A stretch of 64,000 nucleotides of DNA from Cytophaga sp. FL35 (lineage in GTDB: Bacteria > Bacteroidota > Bacteroidia > Flavobacteriales > Flavobacteriaceae), in assembly GCF_014349235.1 (NCBI RefSeq), contig NZ_JACSOH010000006.1, positions 124,001 to 188,000 of the forward strand, in the 5' to 3' direction. The notes below the pieces were generated by a model. That model was given only the letters and a program-made list of their open reading frames with translations. It did no database searches and was not told the DNA's origin. This document shows positions 20,091 through 30,030 of the stretch, one piece after another (positions within the stretch are counted from its first letter, which is position 1; each line of letters starts with the position of its first letter). A program made the position numbers and the translations under genes.

Positions 20091-21566
20091 ATGGGTAAAA
20101 AATTGACCAAGAGAAACGAGGACTATTCCAAATGGTATAACGAGCTAGTTGTAGGGGCCGACTTGGCCGAAAATTCGGGGGTTCGTGGCTGTATGGTGAT
20201 AAAACCATATGGCTATGCAATTTGGGAGAAAATGCAAGCGGGGTTGGACAAATTGTTTAAGGATACAGGTCATGAAAATGCCTATTTTCCCCTGTTCATT
20301 CCAAAGTCATATTTAAGTAAGGAGGCCGCTCATGTTGAAGGTTTTGCAAAGGAGTGCGCCGTAGTTACCCATTATCGATTGAAGAATGCCGAAGACGGTA
20401 GCGGGATTGTAGTGGATCCGGACGCTAAATTGGAAGAAGAACTTATTGTTAGACCAACCTCGGAAACCATTATTTGGGATACGTATAGAAAATGGATTCA
20501 ATCCTATAGGGATTTGCCATTGCTTATCAATCAATGGGCAAATGTGGTACGTTGGGAAATGCGTACCCGGTTGTTTTTGCGTACCGCTGAATTTCTTTGG
20601 CAAGAGGGGCATACCGCTCACGCTACCGAAAAAGAGGCTATCGAAGAGGCGGAACAAATGATGAATGTGTATGCGGAGTTCGCCGAAGAGCACATGGCCG
20701 TACCTGTTATCAAAGGACTTAAAACGGAAAGTGAACGATTTGCCGGGGCTATTGAAACTTATTGTATCGAAGCCCTAATGCAAGACGGAAAAGCATTACA
20801 GGCCGGTACCTCCCATTTCTTGGGTCAAAACTTTGCCAAGGCTTTTGATGTAAAGTTTGCCAACAAGGAAGGGAAACAAGAACATGTATGGGCAACATCT
20901 TGGGGGGTTTCAACTAGATTGATGGGTGCGCTTATCATGACCCATAGCGATGATAATGGATTGGTATTGCCTCCAAAATTGGCGCCTATTCAAGTGGTGA
21001 TTGTACCTATTTACAAAGGAGAGGAGCAATTGGATACAATTTCAGAAAGTGTGAAGCCTTTGTTAAAAGAGTTGAGGTCCAAAGGAATTTCTGTAAAGTT
21101 CGATAACAGGGATACACATAAACCCGGATTTAAGTTCAATGAGTATGAGCTAAAGGGAGTGCCGGTTAGGTTGGCAATAGGTCAAAGGGATCTGGCAAAC
21201 GGTACGTATGAAGTGGCACGTAGGGATACGCTGGAAAAGGAAACCGTTCCTGCCAATGAGGTAGTGAGCAAAATTGAATATTTATTGGAGGATATTCAAA
21301 ACAATATTTTCAATAAGGCTAATACCTATACCAAAGAAAATATTACGGAGGTAAATTCCTATGAAGAATTCAAGGAAGTTTTGGAAACCAAGGGAGGCTT
21401 TATATCAGCGCATTGGGATGGTACCATTGCTACTGAAAATAAGATAAAGGAAGAGACCAAGGCAACTATTAGATGCATTCCAATAGACGCAAAAGAAGAG
21501 GAGGGAAGTTGTATAATTTCCGGTGAAAAATCTTCTAAAAGAGTACTCTTTGCAAAAGCTTATTAA
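20091..21566 (+). CDS. proS: proline-tRNA ligase (archaeal/eukaryote-like type)
   Basis: 491 aa class II synthetase charging tRNA-Pro. The opening has [21 protein letters not shown] and [14 protein letters not shown], typical of the short ProS3 form that lacks the bacterial editing insertion. Motif 2 is [24 protein letters not shown]; the adenylate region is [22 protein letters not shown]. The C-terminal zinc-binding-like region ends in AKAY with one Cys pair (CIPI...CIIS), reduced compared with archaeal enzymes. This form is usual in Bacteroidota. Confidence 0.96.
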   Translation: MGKKLTKRNEDYSKWYNELVVGADLAENSGVRGCMVIKPYGYAIWEKMQAGLDKLFKDTGHENAYFPLFIPKSYLSKEAAHVEGFAKECAVVTHYRLKNAEDGSGIVVDPDAKLEEELIVRPTSETIIWDTYRKWIQSYRDLPLLINQWANVVRWEMRTRLFLRTAEFLWQEGHTAHATEKEAIEEAEQMMNVYAEFAEEHMAVPVIKGLKTESERFAGAIETYCIEALMQDGKALQAGTSHFLGQNFAKAFDVKFANKEGKQEHVWATSWGVSTRLMGALIMTHSDDNGLVLPPKLAPIQVVIVPIYKGEEQLDTISESVKPLLKELRSKGISVKFDNRDTHKPGFKFNEYELKGVPVRLAIGQRDLANGTYEVARRDTLEKETVPANEVVSKIEYLLEDIQNNIFNKANTYTKENITEVNSYEEFKEVLETKGGFISAHWDGTIATENKIKEETKATIRCIPIDAKEEEGSCIISGEKSSKRVLFAKAY

Positions 21567-21583
21567 AAAAAGTTAATTGGATG

Positions 21584-21613
21584 TTGCGATAGTAAAAAAT
21601 AATTGTATTTTTG
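21584..21613 (+). promoter_or_regulatory. tRNA-Glu promoter
   Basis: TTG at 21584-21586, 19-base spacer, then TATTTTTG at 21606-21613 followed by CAT. A full match to the Bacteroidota TTG/TAnnTTTG promoter, 23 bases before the first tRNA. Confidence 0.65.
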
Positions 21614-21636
21614 CATCCGCAATTACTCAAAGTAAT

Positions 21637-21708
21637 GGCCCGTTCGTCTAGGGGTTAGGACGCCAGGTTTTCATCCTGGTAACAGGGGTTCGATTCCCCT
21701 ACGGGCTA
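21637..21708 (+). tRNA. tRNA-Glu (UUC)
   Basis: 72-base cloverleaf. Acceptor arms GGCCCGT and ACGGGCT (G1-U72 wobble), anticodon stem CCAGG/CCTGG with loop TTTTCAT giving anticodon UUC, T-arm AGGGGTTCGATTCCCCT, discriminator A. CCA is not encoded. Confidence 0.96.
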
Positions 21709-21734
21709 CAAAGTGTTTATAGAAGTAAATTGTG

Positions 21735-21771
21735 ATTCTGTTTAAAGACGTTTTTAATGTCTTTCCAGAAT
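21735..21771 (+). other. hairpin between tandem tRNAs
   Basis: Two-part stem: 21735-21740 with 21766-21771 and 21744-21749 with 21759-21764. No T tract follows, so it may be a processing structure in a joint tRNA transcript rather than a terminator. Confidence 0.4.
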
Positions 21772-21781
21772 TTTGAAATTT

Positions 21782-21853
21782 GGCCCGTTCGTCTAGGGGT
21801 TAGGACGCCAGGTTTTCATCCTGGTAACAGGGGTTCGATTCCCCTACGGGCTA
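21782..21853 (+). tRNA. tRNA-Glu (UUC), second copy
   Basis: All 72 bases identical to the first copy, 73 bases downstream. No separate TAnnTTTG lies between, so probably one transcript with the first copy and perhaps rpsT. Confidence 0.96.
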
Positions 21854-21914
21854 CTAGACTTTGAGAAAGATTGAGGAAGTTGATTTTTCTAAAAAATTAT
21901 AACAAAAAAGTAAG

Positions 21915-22166
21915 ATGGCAAATCACAAGTCAGCGTTAAAGAGAATCAGAAGAAACGAAGCGGTACGTTTACGTAACCGTTACCAGCACAAAACTACTCG
22001 TAATGCAATCAAGAAATTGCGTGGTGAGGAGAACAAAAAAGATGCTGAGGCTTTATTGCCTAGCGTTGTTAGTATGATCGATAGGTTGGCAAAACGCAAC
22101 ATTATTCATAGTAACAAGGCTGCAAACTTGAAAAGTAAATTGGCCAAGCACGTTGCTGCTTTGTAA
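21915..22166 (+). CDS. rpsT: 30S ribosomal protein S20
   Basis: 83 aa, full length for S20. Opening MANHKSALKRIRRNEAVRLRN is diagnostic; the chain is Lys/Arg-rich and helical, with IHSNKAANLKSKLAKHV at the end. Binds 16S rRNA early in 30S assembly. Follows the tRNA-Glu pair by 61 bases and is closed by a terminator. Confidence 0.97.
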   Translation: MANHKSALKRIRRNEAVRLRNRYQHKTTRNAIKKLRGEENKKDAEALLPSVVSMIDRLAKRNIIHSNKAANLKSKLAKHVAAL

Positions 22167-22184
22167 TATAATCGAATAGCATTA

Positions 22185-22217
22185 AAAAAGCCCCGATGTT
22201 TTGCATCGGGGCTTTTT
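22185..22217. terminator. bidirectional terminator rpsT/proA
   Basis: Stem 22185-22198 with 22204-22217 (GCCCCGATG core), five-base loop, A and T runs either side. Confidence 0.9.
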
Positions 22218-22243
22218 AGTTTGCCCTAGGTCGTTGGATTAGG

Positions 22244-23443
22244 TTATATCCTAATCTGTCCGTCTCCAAATACATAGTATTTGTTGGTTACCAATTGTTC
22301 CAATCCTAACGGGCCTCTGTGGTGTAATTTGTCCGTACTAATGGCTAACTCTGCTCCTACGCCCATGGCTCCCCCATCTGTAAAGCGCGTGGACGCATTA
22401 TGGTAAACCGCGGCTGAATCCACTTGCTCCATGAATTTCATGGCCTTGGAGGAATCCTTGGTCATCACTGTGGAAGAATGTCCGCCAGAAAATTTATTTA
22501 TTTTTTCAATGGCTTCATCCAGATTTTCCACAGTTCCAATACAGCATTTCATCGCCAAAAATTCTTCATGCCAAATAGCTTCGTCTTTTATAACTTCCTC
22601 TTCCTTAAGGATGGAACCCGTTTTTTCATCTACAAGAACAGATACACCTTGTTCTTTTAGAATACTGTCCAATTCTTTGAGCTTCTGCTCGTAATTTGGA
22701 ACCGCGGCATCTACCAAGATTTTATCCAGAGCATTACAAGCCGAAATTTTATGGGTTTTGGCATTTAAAATGACCTTAATACTTTTTTCCCAATCAGCAT
22801 CTTTATCAACATAAAGGAAATTGTTTCCTCTTCCGCTAACGAGAACCGCACATTTTGCATGTTCCTTTACAAAAGCAATAAGTCTCTCTCCACCTCTAGG
22901 AACAATCAAATCCAATTTCTCAGAAGGGTTTCTTAAAAAATCTTGGGTTTCTGTTCGGTTCATATGAAGTAATTGGATCCAGTTAGTATCCAAGTCATTT
23001 TCTTCCAAAGCTTGATGCCAACATTTTTCTAAGGCCTTATTGCTGTGAAGCGCCTCTTTTCCTCCTTTTAAAAGAATTTTATTGTTGGCTTTAAACGCTA
23101 GGACTGCAGCCTCTATGGTAACATCGGGTCTAGATTCATAAATAATCATTATGGTGCCAAAAGGAGCTGTTTTATTGGTTACGTTCAGACCGTTTTCCAA
23201 ATTCCTTTCAGACTTTACTTTACCAACAGGGTCTTCCTGTCCCAATACTTCTTTGACAGAAGCAATCATGCCATCTATTTTATTATTATCAACCACTAAG
23301 CGGTCGTACATGGCTCTGTCTTCCTTGTTAAATAGTTCGCAGTCTTTTTTATTAGCCTCCAGTATTTTATCTCGGTCTTTGTCCAAGATAGAAATCATGG
23401 ATTCTAATACTTTATTTTTTATTGTTGTTTCTAATAATTTCAT
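22244..23443 (-). CDS. proA: glutamate-5-semialdehyde dehydrogenase
   Basis: 399 aa. Reduces gamma-glutamyl phosphate to glutamate semialdehyde with NADPH, the second step of proline synthesis. Recognised by IIYESRPDVTIEAA, NKILLKGGKEA, LIVPRGGERLI, the catalytic-Cys region THKISACNALDKILVD and the end HHRGPLGLEQLVTNKYYVFG. Last gene of the proC-proB-proA operon, 10 bases after proB. Confidence 0.96.
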   Translation of the reverse strand: MKLLETTIKNKVLESMISILDKDRDKILEANKKDCELFNKEDRAMYDRLVVDNNKIDGMIASVKEVLGQEDPVGKVKSERNLENGLNVTNKTAPFGTIMIIYESRPDVTIEAAVLAFKANNKILLKGGKEALHSNKALEKCWHQALEENDLDTNWIQLLHMNRTETQDFLRNPSEKLDLIVPRGGERLIAFVKEHAKCAVLVSGRGNNFLYVDKDADWEKSIKVILNAKTHKISACNALDKILVDAAVPNYEQKLKELDSILKEQGVSVLVDEKTGSILKEEEVIKDEAIWHEEFLAMKCCIGTVENLDEAIEKINKFSGGHSSTVMTKDSSKAMKFMEQVDSAAVYHNASTRFTDGGAMGVGAELAISTDKLHHRGPLGLEQLVTNKYYVFGDGQIRI

Positions 23444-23453
23444 GTTACTTTTT

Positions 23454-24233
23454 TTAAAGTTGTTCCGCCATTATCTGCGTTCCTACATCCTTACCGTTTA
23501 CAATGTCTAAAATGACATTCTCCTTCTTGCCATTAGCAATAAAGGTAGGAATGTTCTTGGCCGCTGTTTGCTTGGCTACACTCAACTTAGAGCCCATGCC
23601 TCCACGGCCTTCGGCTTCACCTTTTTTTACTTGTTTTACGTATTTTTCTACATTCTCATCAATACCAACCTTTGAGATTACTTCTGTATCCTCATCATCT
23701 GGATGACCTGTATATAGACCGTCAATATCCGTTAGGATAATAAGTTTGTCAGCTTCAATCAATTCGGCAACCAAACTTGCCAGTTCGTCATTGTCTGAGA
23801 ACATGGAGTTGGTTACGGAAACAGCATCATCTTCATTTGCTATGGGAATAACACCTTCGGATAAAAGTCCCTCATAACAACTAATCATATTTTCCCTATG
23901 TACACCTGGGTTGAAATCGCGCTTGGTCGCTAAAACCTGCGCGCATTTCATTCCATAGTCCCTAAAAATGTTATAATAAAGTCTCATCATTCTTGGCTGA
24001 CCAATGGAAGAGTAAACCTGTCTTCTCATGGTCTTATCCTTAATGTGACTTTCTCCCAGCACTTCCATCCCTGCAATTACAGAACCTGATGAAACCAACA
24101 CCGTCATGACGTCGTTTTCATAAAGTTCCGCTATTTGTTTGACCAATTTTTTGAGAATAGGTCTTACAATCCTATTATCCTTATTGGTCATTACGTTGGT
24201 ACCTACTTTTATTACTACTCTTTGTTTGTACAT
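23454..24233 (-). CDS. proB: glutamate 5-kinase (no PUA domain)
   Basis: 259 aa. Phosphorylates glutamate, the first and regulated step of proline synthesis. Amino-acid kinase fold: VVIKVGTNVMTN at the start, VSSGSVIAGMEVLG, IPIANEDDAVSV, LASLVAELIEADKLIILTDIDGLY and GRGGMGSKLSVAKQ. It stops after the kinase domain, so the C-terminal PUA domain of E. coli ProB (367 aa) is absent. Flanked by proC (2 bases) and proA. Confidence 0.95.
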   Translation of the reverse strand: MYKQRVVIKVGTNVMTNKDNRIVRPILKKLVKQIAELYENDVMTVLVSSGSVIAGMEVLGESHIKDKTMRRQVYSSIGQPRMMRLYYNIFRDYGMKCAQVLATKRDFNPGVHRENMISCYEGLLSEGVIPIANEDDAVSVTNSMFSDNDELASLVAELIEADKLIILTDIDGLYTGHPDDEDTEVISKVGIDENVEKYVKQVKKGEAEGRGGMGSKLSVAKQTAAKNIPTFIANGKKENVILDIVNGKDVGTQIMAEQL

Positions 24234-24235
24234 GT

Positions 24236-25039
24236 TTATTTTTTTCCTAGTTCAACCGCTCTGTCAAAAGCTGCATAAGCGGCTTCTTTAATGAGTTCGT
24301 TAACGTTATTGTCCTCCATGGAATCCAGTGCAGCCCTGGTAGTTCCTCCTTTAGAGGCTACTTTATTCATCCAAGATGACGGTGATAGGTCAGATTGATT
24401 GAAAAGCTCTACGGCTCCATCAAATGTCTGACTTACCAATACTTTGGAGTCGTTTGCGGAAAAGCCCATTTTCAGCGCAGCTTCCATCATACTTTGCATA
24501 AAGTAAAAGACGTAAGCCGGACCACTTCCAGAAATTCCTGTGCTAGCATCAATATAATTTTCTGAGCTAACCTTTATTGATTTACCGGTGGTGTCCAAAA
24601 GGCTTTCTACTGTAAGGAGTTCTATTCTACTTACCTCTTTGGAGGGTATAAATGATGTAACTCCTTTTCCTACCTGTGCAGGAAGGTTAGGCATTGCCCT
24701 AACCACTTTTTGGATGCCCAATGCTTCTTGCATGGTTTGAATGGTAACTCCAGCCATAATGGATATTACGATTTGCCCCTTATTAATCAAAGGTTTCATC
24801 TTGGCAAAAAGGTCCTCACAATGATATGGTTTAACAGCTATAAAAACTAAATCTGCTTGTGGAAGACAATCTTCTAGATTTTCAAAGACATCAAAATGTG
24901 AAATCTTTTTTAAGGAGAGGATTTTTTCGGGAGAGCTGTCAAGAATCATAACATTACGTTTCTTTAGCTGTTTAGATTTTGACATGGCCTCAGCGTAAGT
25001 GAGTCCCATATTTCCAGCTCCAATAACAAGTACTTTCAT
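24236..25039 (-). CDS. proC: pyrroline-5-carboxylate reductase
   Basis: 267 aa. Last step of proline synthesis, NAD(P)H-dependent. Rossmann start VLVIGAGNMGLTYAEAM; cofactor and substrate regions VFIAVKPYHCEDL, SIMAGVTIQTM and VRAMPNLPAQVGKGVTSF. The family signature is GSGPAYVFYFMQSMMEAALKMG, followed by KVASKGGTTRAAL. Leads the proline operon. Its 241-base upstream gap (25040-25280) shows no clear promoter. Confidence 0.96.
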   Translation of the reverse strand: MKVLVIGAGNMGLTYAEAMSKSKQLKKRNVMILDSSPEKILSLKKISHFDVFENLEDCLPQADLVFIAVKPYHCEDLFAKMKPLINKGQIVISIMAGVTIQTMQEALGIQKVVRAMPNLPAQVGKGVTSFIPSKEVSRIELLTVESLLDTTGKSIKVSSENYIDASTGISGSGPAYVFYFMQSMMEAALKMGFSANDSKVLVSQTFDGAVELFNQSDLSPSSWMNKVASKGGTTRAALDSMEDNNVNELIKEAAYAAFDRAVELGKK

Positions 25040-25280
25040 GTTTTTGTTTTAATTTCTAAATATCTATACGCCCCTTAAGGCTCAAGAACCGTGCGGAATG
25101 ACAAATGGTCCTATAGAGTTTGGCTCTATTAAACCTAATATTATAGATTATATCTATTATTTGGGCTTAAGGGTAATGATTATGGTGATTCAGTAAGAAA
25201 GAAGTGTGCCCATATGTAATGAAGTCCTAAATTTCTATGGACTCTACTGAAAATACGACAGGTAATACTGTCAGCCTATT

Positions 25281-25964
25281 TTAGCGATATGAGCGCTTTT
25301 TTAATTTGATAAAGCCCATTATTATAAAAACATACATTGTTATGATTAAAAGGTATTGGATTATTCTAATAATAGGTGCTTCTTGGGTGCCGTTAGTAAA
25401 GTGAAAAAACCTATCAACCTTAATGGGCAAATAGCCTATGTAAAATATGAGTAATCCAATGCTTATCCAATGAAGGGGGTGATTGGCCAAGGGTATTCTT
25501 TTATGTTTAGAATATTGTTCTTTTAAATAAAAAACGATGCTAGCAATGAGAAGAAAACCACCAGCAATGTAGGTTGCAGTCTGCGTACTCATTAAATAAT
25601 TTTGAAAAAATGGATTAACGACACTTACTAATAAAAATAACATAACGCCCCAGAAGATATATTCTTTCTGTCTCCTTGATTTTATATAGAATCTATACAG
25701 AAATAAAAAGTATAAGTAGAAGACGAGGTTGTAGATATTGTAAATAATTACATTATAGTGAGAAATGGAGTCACGACTAAAAAAGCCAAATTGCGGAAGA
25801 TATGCAGTTAAGTAGCCTAATATTTCATTAAATAGGGTATAGCAAATGATGATCGGTAGGTATTGCAGTTTGGTATCGAAATATTTTGGATATCGGTAAA
25901 TAGAAGCCACTAACGCGATGGCATACGTAGCTAGATAGGTGTATTCCAAAAAAGTTCTCAGCAT
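25281..25964 (-). CDS. multi-pass membrane protein of unknown function (paralogue A)
   Basis: 227 aa with about six or seven hydrophobic helices and almost no soluble domain. Shared signature with the next gene: a RYPKYFDT motif after the first helix, then LFNE near the end of helix 2, IYNIYN before helix 3, YLPIK before the last loop and a basic C-terminus (GFIKLKKRS). No transporter or enzyme motif seen. Tandem duplicate of 26071-26763; possibly one transcript with the lipoprotein at 26794. Confidence 0.8.
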   Translation of the reverse strand: MLRTFLEYTYLATYAIALVASIYRYPKYFDTKLQYLPIIICYTLFNEILGYLTAYLPQFGFFSRDSISHYNVIIYNIYNLVFYLYFLFLYRFYIKSRRQKEYIFWGVMLFLLVSVVNPFFQNYLMSTQTATYIAGGFLLIASIVFYLKEQYSKHKRIPLANHPLHWISIGLLIFYIGYLPIKVDRFFHFTNGTQEAPIIRIIQYLLIITMYVFIIMGFIKLKKRSYR

Positions 25965-26070
25965 TTGAATAGAGGGAAATTTGCCGAGATCATTCTATAC
26001 TAAATAGAAAGATATCATGGTTGTTGGTTCATCTCTTCGCAAGATAGGCAAAAACCCTTTCTGTGAGAAC

Positions 26071-26763
26071 TTACCGTACAAGCTTCTTTTTCATTCTGAT
26101 AAAGCCTATGATAAATATGATATAGGTAATTAATATGAGAGTAAGGTGAATTTTCCTTAAGTTTGGGTTTTCAGATAGGTTGAAGAGCCCATTGTAATAT
26201 CTAATAGCTTTTATGGGCAAATAGCATATATGGTACAATAGTAAACCTGTACCCAACCAAAATAAAATATTCTTCTTTCTAAGTCCTGCTTGTCTATTTG
26301 TCCAATCCTCATATAAGTACTGTGTTACGATGATTACTAGGAACACCGATCCTGAAAAGAAGGTTAGATATTGATATTCCAAAAAGAAATCTTGTATAAG
26401 TAAATTTACCAGTACTACCCCCAAGAAAATATAAATAAAATACTTTGCTAATTTTTGGAAGGCTAAATTTTCTGAATAACTTCTGAACAGATATAGGAAA
26501 TAGACAAAAAATACGATGTTATAAATGTTATATATGACATAATAATAATCGATGTAAAGGGAATTTACCGTAAGGCTGAATGCATCGTATTTATAAATAA
26601 GAGTTCCCAAGGTTTCATTGAAAAATGTATAAAGAAGCAAAATGGGAAAATACTTCAGGGCGGTGTCAAAATATTTTGGATATCTGAACATGGCTACAAC
26701 TAAAGTTATTCCATATATGGGGATATAAGAATTTTCAAGTAATGAATTTGGGTTAAACAACAT
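26071..26763 (-). CDS. multi-pass membrane protein of unknown function (paralogue B)
   Basis: 230 aa with the same helix pattern and the same conserved points as paralogue A: RYPKYFDT, FFNETLG, IYNIYN, CYLPIKAIRYY and GFIRMKKK at the end. The two are clearly duplicates but diverged, since only the loops at helix ends match closely. Starts 30 bases downstream of the lipoprotein gene, suggesting an operon lipoprotein-B-A. Confidence 0.8.
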   Translation of the reverse strand: MLFNPNSLLENSYIPIYGITLVVAMFRYPKYFDTALKYFPILLLYTFFNETLGTLIYKYDAFSLTVNSLYIDYYYVIYNIYNIVFFVYFLYLFRSYSENLAFQKLAKYFIYIFLGVVLVNLLIQDFFLEYQYLTFFSGSVFLVIIVTQYLYEDWTNRQAGLRKKNILFWLGTGLLLYHICYLPIKAIRYYNGLFNLSENPNLRKIHLTLILITYIIFIIGFIRMKKKLVR

Positions 26764-26793
26764 GCATATGGCCGTTTGGTTGGGCTGGGCTAC

Positions 26794-27525
26794 TTATGAT
26801 GGAGGATGTAACCCTCCTTCATTTCCATACAGGCTTTGTTGGTTTTGAGCAGGTGGGGCAGGAGCTTCTACCGGTAGAATACTAGGTGCTATAGATGCTT
26901 CAGATTTCTTTTTTCCGCCGGTATATTTCCCGGTATCATCCAGTTCATCGGTAAGTAAATACGCTTTTCTTTGTCCATCCTCAGAATCGTCCGCAGTATA
27001 GAATGCAAAATCTTTCTTCCCATCTGAGGTTGTAGGGACCATCATTACACTATTTCGTCTAGGTTCCTTTATAGTTTTTCCATCGGGAAATTCTTGTTCG
27101 TTGGGATAGTTGGTGAGGTAGATTCTAAGATTTGAAATGTCTACTTGGGCACTATCTGCCTCTTGTTCAATAAATTTAAGATAGGTCTTTAAATCTTTAT
27201 AATCAAACTCAATAAACCTGGTAGGAACAAAGCCTCCTTCCATTGATGCAGAAGTAGACTCCTCTGCTTCCTGATTGTTTCCGTCAGTATCGCCTTTTTG
27301 GTCCCTTTTGTCCATTGAGTCTTCATACCGCTTTATAATTTTTGCTCTTCGCTGCGTGTAGGTATCATAAAATACTTTGCCATCCTCCAGACTAACAATC
27401 ATATTTTTGGGCTCTGAAACTGTCTCATCAATGATTTTCCCGGTTTGCTCGCCACAACCATAAATTGTGACCAAAAGAACTAGGAAGGAAAGAACTTTAA
27501 TGGATAGATAGTTTGAATTTTTCAT
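26794..27525 (-). CDS. lipoprotein of unknown function
   Basis: 243 aa. Signal peptide with lipobox-like IYGC (Cys24). The centre has FIEFDYKDLKTYLKFIEQEA, then a strand-rich part with RIYLTNYPNE and RRNSVMMVPTT. The C-terminal third is Lys/Gly/Pro-rich and ends in GNEGGLHPPS. I recognise the layout as a recurrent Flavobacteriia hypothetical but no function. First gene of the putative operon with the two membrane paralogues. Confidence 0.78.
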   Translation of the reverse strand: MKNSNYLSIKVLSFLVLLVTIYGCGEQTGKIIDETVSEPKNMIVSLEDGKVFYDTYTQRRAKIIKRYEDSMDKRDQKGDTDGNNQEAEESTSASMEGGFVPTRFIEFDYKDLKTYLKFIEQEADSAQVDISNLRIYLTNYPNEQEFPDGKTIKEPRRNSVMMVPTTSDGKKDFAFYTADDSEDGQRKAYLLTDELDDTGKYTGGKKKSEASIAPSILPVEAPAPPAQNQQSLYGNEGGLHPPS

Positions 27526-27678
27526 GTTATAAGCGTTTTAGGTTCAACTTGTTTAAACACGCAAAATTCGGGGGTTGGGTATTTTTGCTTTATAAATATA
27601 TTTTAAAAATCTGATTAACAGTAAATTTTTAAGTAATTATCTAAAAGTTCAAATAGATAATTAGCAACATATGGGCAT

Positions 27679-27716
27679 AAAAAAATCCCGAAAACTTTGA
27701 TGTTTCCGGGATTTAA
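27679..27716 (-). terminator. rho terminator
   Basis: Stem 27683-27695 with 27701-27713 (one mismatch), followed on the minus strand by seven T residues. Confidence 0.8.
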
Positions 27717-27734
27717 ATTTACTTCTTGAGCCTT

Positions 27735-29396
27735 TTATTGGTTCATTGTAAGTAAGAATTCTTCATTGTTCTTGGTTTGCTTAATACGCTGCTCAATGAA
27801 CTCCATAGCTTCTACCGGATTCATATCCGCTAGGTATTTTCTCAGAATCCACATTCTCTGAATGGTATTTTCATCCAATAAAAGATCGTCACGTCTTGTA
27901 CTTGAAGAGGTAAGGTCAATGGCAGGGAAAATTCTACGGTTAGAAATTTTTCGATCTAACTGAAGTTCCATGTTACCGGTTCCTTTAAATTCTTCAAAAA
28001 TAACCTCGTCCATTTTAGAACCTGTTTCAGTAAGCGCCGTGGCGATTATGGAAAGAGAACCACCACCTTCAATATTTCTTGCTGCTCCAAAGAAACGCTT
28101 AGGCTTGTGCAATGCGTTAGCGTCTACACCACCACTTAGAACTTTACCGGAAGCCGGTTGAACGGTGTTATAGGCTCTTGCCAAACGCGTAATGGAATCC
28201 AATAGGATGACCACATCATGGCCACATTCTACCAAACGCTTCGCTTTTTCAAGAACGATATTGGCTACCCTTACGTGCTCTGAGGCTTCTTTGTCGAACG
28301 TTGACGCAACAACCTCCCCGCGCACATTTCGCTGCATATCCGTAACCTCTTCCGGTCTTTCGTCAATCAATAATATAATTTGATAAACTTCAGGGTGATT
28401 GGCAGCGATAGCATTTGCCACTGCTTTCAAAAGCATGGTTTTACCAGTTTTGGGCTGGGAAACGATCATACCTCTTTGTCCTTTTCCTATTGGTGAGAAC
28501 AAATCAATAATCCTAGTGGATATATTGCTTTGTTTGTCTGCCAAATTAAATTTTTCCTGTGGAAAAAGCGGTGTTAAATGCTCAAAGGAAACACGGTCTC
28601 TCACTACTTGGGGATCAATACCGTTTATTTTGTTCACCTTAATTAACGGGAAATATTTTTCACCTTCTTTAGGTGGCCTAACATTTCCTAGAACGGTATC
28701 CCCGGTCTTGAGTCCAAAAAGTCTAATTTGTGATTGTGATACATAAATATCATCCGGTGATGATAAGTAATTGTAGTCGGACGAACGTAAAAAACCATAC
28801 CCGTCTTGCATAATGTCCAATACGCCCTCACTTTCAATAATACTATCGAACTCATATTCAGGTTCTTTATACCTGTTTTTTAAGTCCTTATCAAAATTGC
28901 TTTTGTCATGATTGCTTTTTTGATGTCTGTTCTTATTGTTCTGGTTGTTTTGGTTTTTGTTGTTCTGGCCTTTACGGTTTTGGTTACTCTTTTGTTCCGG
29001 CTTACCGCTGTTGGTATTGGAATTGGAGTTTGAATTATTGTTAGGGTTGTTAGGTTTATTGGTGCTGTTACTTTTATTCTGAGTCCTTGGTCTTGGTTTC
29101 TTAGGCTCATTATCAGTTTTCTCAGCTTCCGGTTTTTTCTCCGGTGCAGTTTCGTTGCTTGTTTCAGGGCTGCTCTCCTTGCTTATTCTCTTTCTGGGAG
29201 TTCTGGTTTTTGGTTTTTCCTCTGTTTGGCTAGCGGCAACTTCTTGCACCACTTTGGGGTTAGAGGCTTGTACATCAAGTATTTGGTATACCAGGTCCAA
29301 TTTTTTTAACGACTTGAATTTGGGTACATTTAAGCCCTTTGCAATTTCCTGAAGTTCAGGCAGCTTTTTCGCTTTTAATTCTGAAATCTCAAACAT
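27735..29396 (-). CDS. rho: transcription termination factor Rho with disordered insert
   Basis: 553 aa RNA-dependent ATPase that ends transcription. Starts with a Rho N-terminal helical domain ([19 protein letters not shown]). About residues 55-168 are low complexity, first Glu/Lys/Pro then almost only Asn, Lys, Ser and Gln. The RNA-binding cold-shock domain follows ([20 protein letters not shown]), then the P-loop ATPase with [41 protein letters not shown] and the R-loop region [14 protein letters not shown]. The insert makes it longer than E. coli Rho (419 aa). Confidence 0.97.
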   Translation of the reverse strand: MFEISELKAKKLPELQEIAKGLNVPKFKSLKKLDLVYQILDVQASNPKVVQEVAASQTEEKPKTRTPRKRISKESSPETSNETAPEKKPEAEKTDNEPKKPRPRTQNKSNSTNKPNNPNNNSNSNSNTNSGKPEQKSNQNRKGQNNKNQNNQNNKNRHQKSNHDKSNFDKDLKNRYKEPEYEFDSIIESEGVLDIMQDGYGFLRSSDYNYLSSPDDIYVSQSQIRLFGLKTGDTVLGNVRPPKEGEKYFPLIKVNKINGIDPQVVRDRVSFEHLTPLFPQEKFNLADKQSNISTRIIDLFSPIGKGQRGMIVSQPKTGKTMLLKAVANAIAANHPEVYQIILLIDERPEEVTDMQRNVRGEVVASTFDKEASEHVRVANIVLEKAKRLVECGHDVVILLDSITRLARAYNTVQPASGKVLSGGVDANALHKPKRFFGAARNIEGGGSLSIIATALTETGSKMDEVIFEEFKGTGNMELQLDRKISNRRIFPAIDLTSSSTRRDDLLLDENTIQRMWILRKYLADMNPVEAMEFIEQRIKQTKNNEEFLLTMNQ

Positions 29397-29558
29397 TAAG
29401 TAAGGTATATATTATAAGTCTCCGTAATATGATAAGAAGTGTATTGTTACTTGGGTATTACTAAGAACAGATGTTCTATTGGGTAAGTGCTATCACTAAT
29501 AACGAGGCAATATTACAAATTATTTTCAATACATCATCGCTTTTTTATAAAAAGACCC

Positions 29559-29566
29559 TATTTTTG
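29559..29566 (+). promoter_or_regulatory. putative -7 element for the DUF4293 gene
   Basis: TATTTTTG followed by CGCC, 23 bases before the ATG at 29590. No TTG at standard spacing. Confidence 0.4.
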
Positions 29567-29589
29567 CGCCTGATTATGCCATTTGAGGA

Positions 29590-30000
29590 ATGATTCAAAG
29601 AATACAGACCGTATATTTACTAGTAGTTATGCTTATCTCTGCCATATTGCCGTTTTGGGTAAACTTATGGTCAGATGCCAATGGAAATGAGATATACGCC
29701 CAAAGTGAGATACTTATTTCGATAGTATTTTATGTTATTTCAGTTTTGGCTTTGGTAGCTATTGTGCTTTTTAAAAATAGAAAAAATCAATTTGTGGTCA
29801 ACAGATTAAATCTGTTGCTTAACCTTTTTTTACTAGGATTTTTCGTTTACCGATCGCTAAATTTATCTGGAGAGACCTCGGTTTCTGAGAAGGGTATTGG
29901 GATGTTGATTCCTGTTATTTCTATCGTTTTTCTAGTCCTTGCCAATAGGGCTATCAAAAAGGATGAAGATCTTGTAAAATCTGTAGATCGTTTGCGTTAA
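29590..30000 (+). CDS. DUF4293 family membrane protein
   Basis: 136 aa with four hydrophobic helices and a charged end (KKDEDLVKSVDRLR). The opening MIQRIQTVYLLVVMLISAIL is typical of DUF4293, a Bacteroidota-specific integral membrane family of unknown role that often lies beside rho, as here (divergent). Followed by a good terminator. Confidence 0.85.
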   Translation: MIQRIQTVYLLVVMLISAILPFWVNLWSDANGNEIYAQSEILISIVFYVISVLALVAIVLFKNRKNQFVVNRLNLLLNLFLLGFFVYRSLNLSGETSVSEKGIGMLIPVISIVFLVLANRAIKKDEDLVKSVDRLR

Positions 30001-30030
30001 ACCTAACATCTTAGTAGTATTAGTGCGTTA

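Noticed and set aside
23454-24233. proB as truncated
   Set aside because: Loss of the PUA domain is a known short form of glutamate 5-kinase; the kinase domain is complete.
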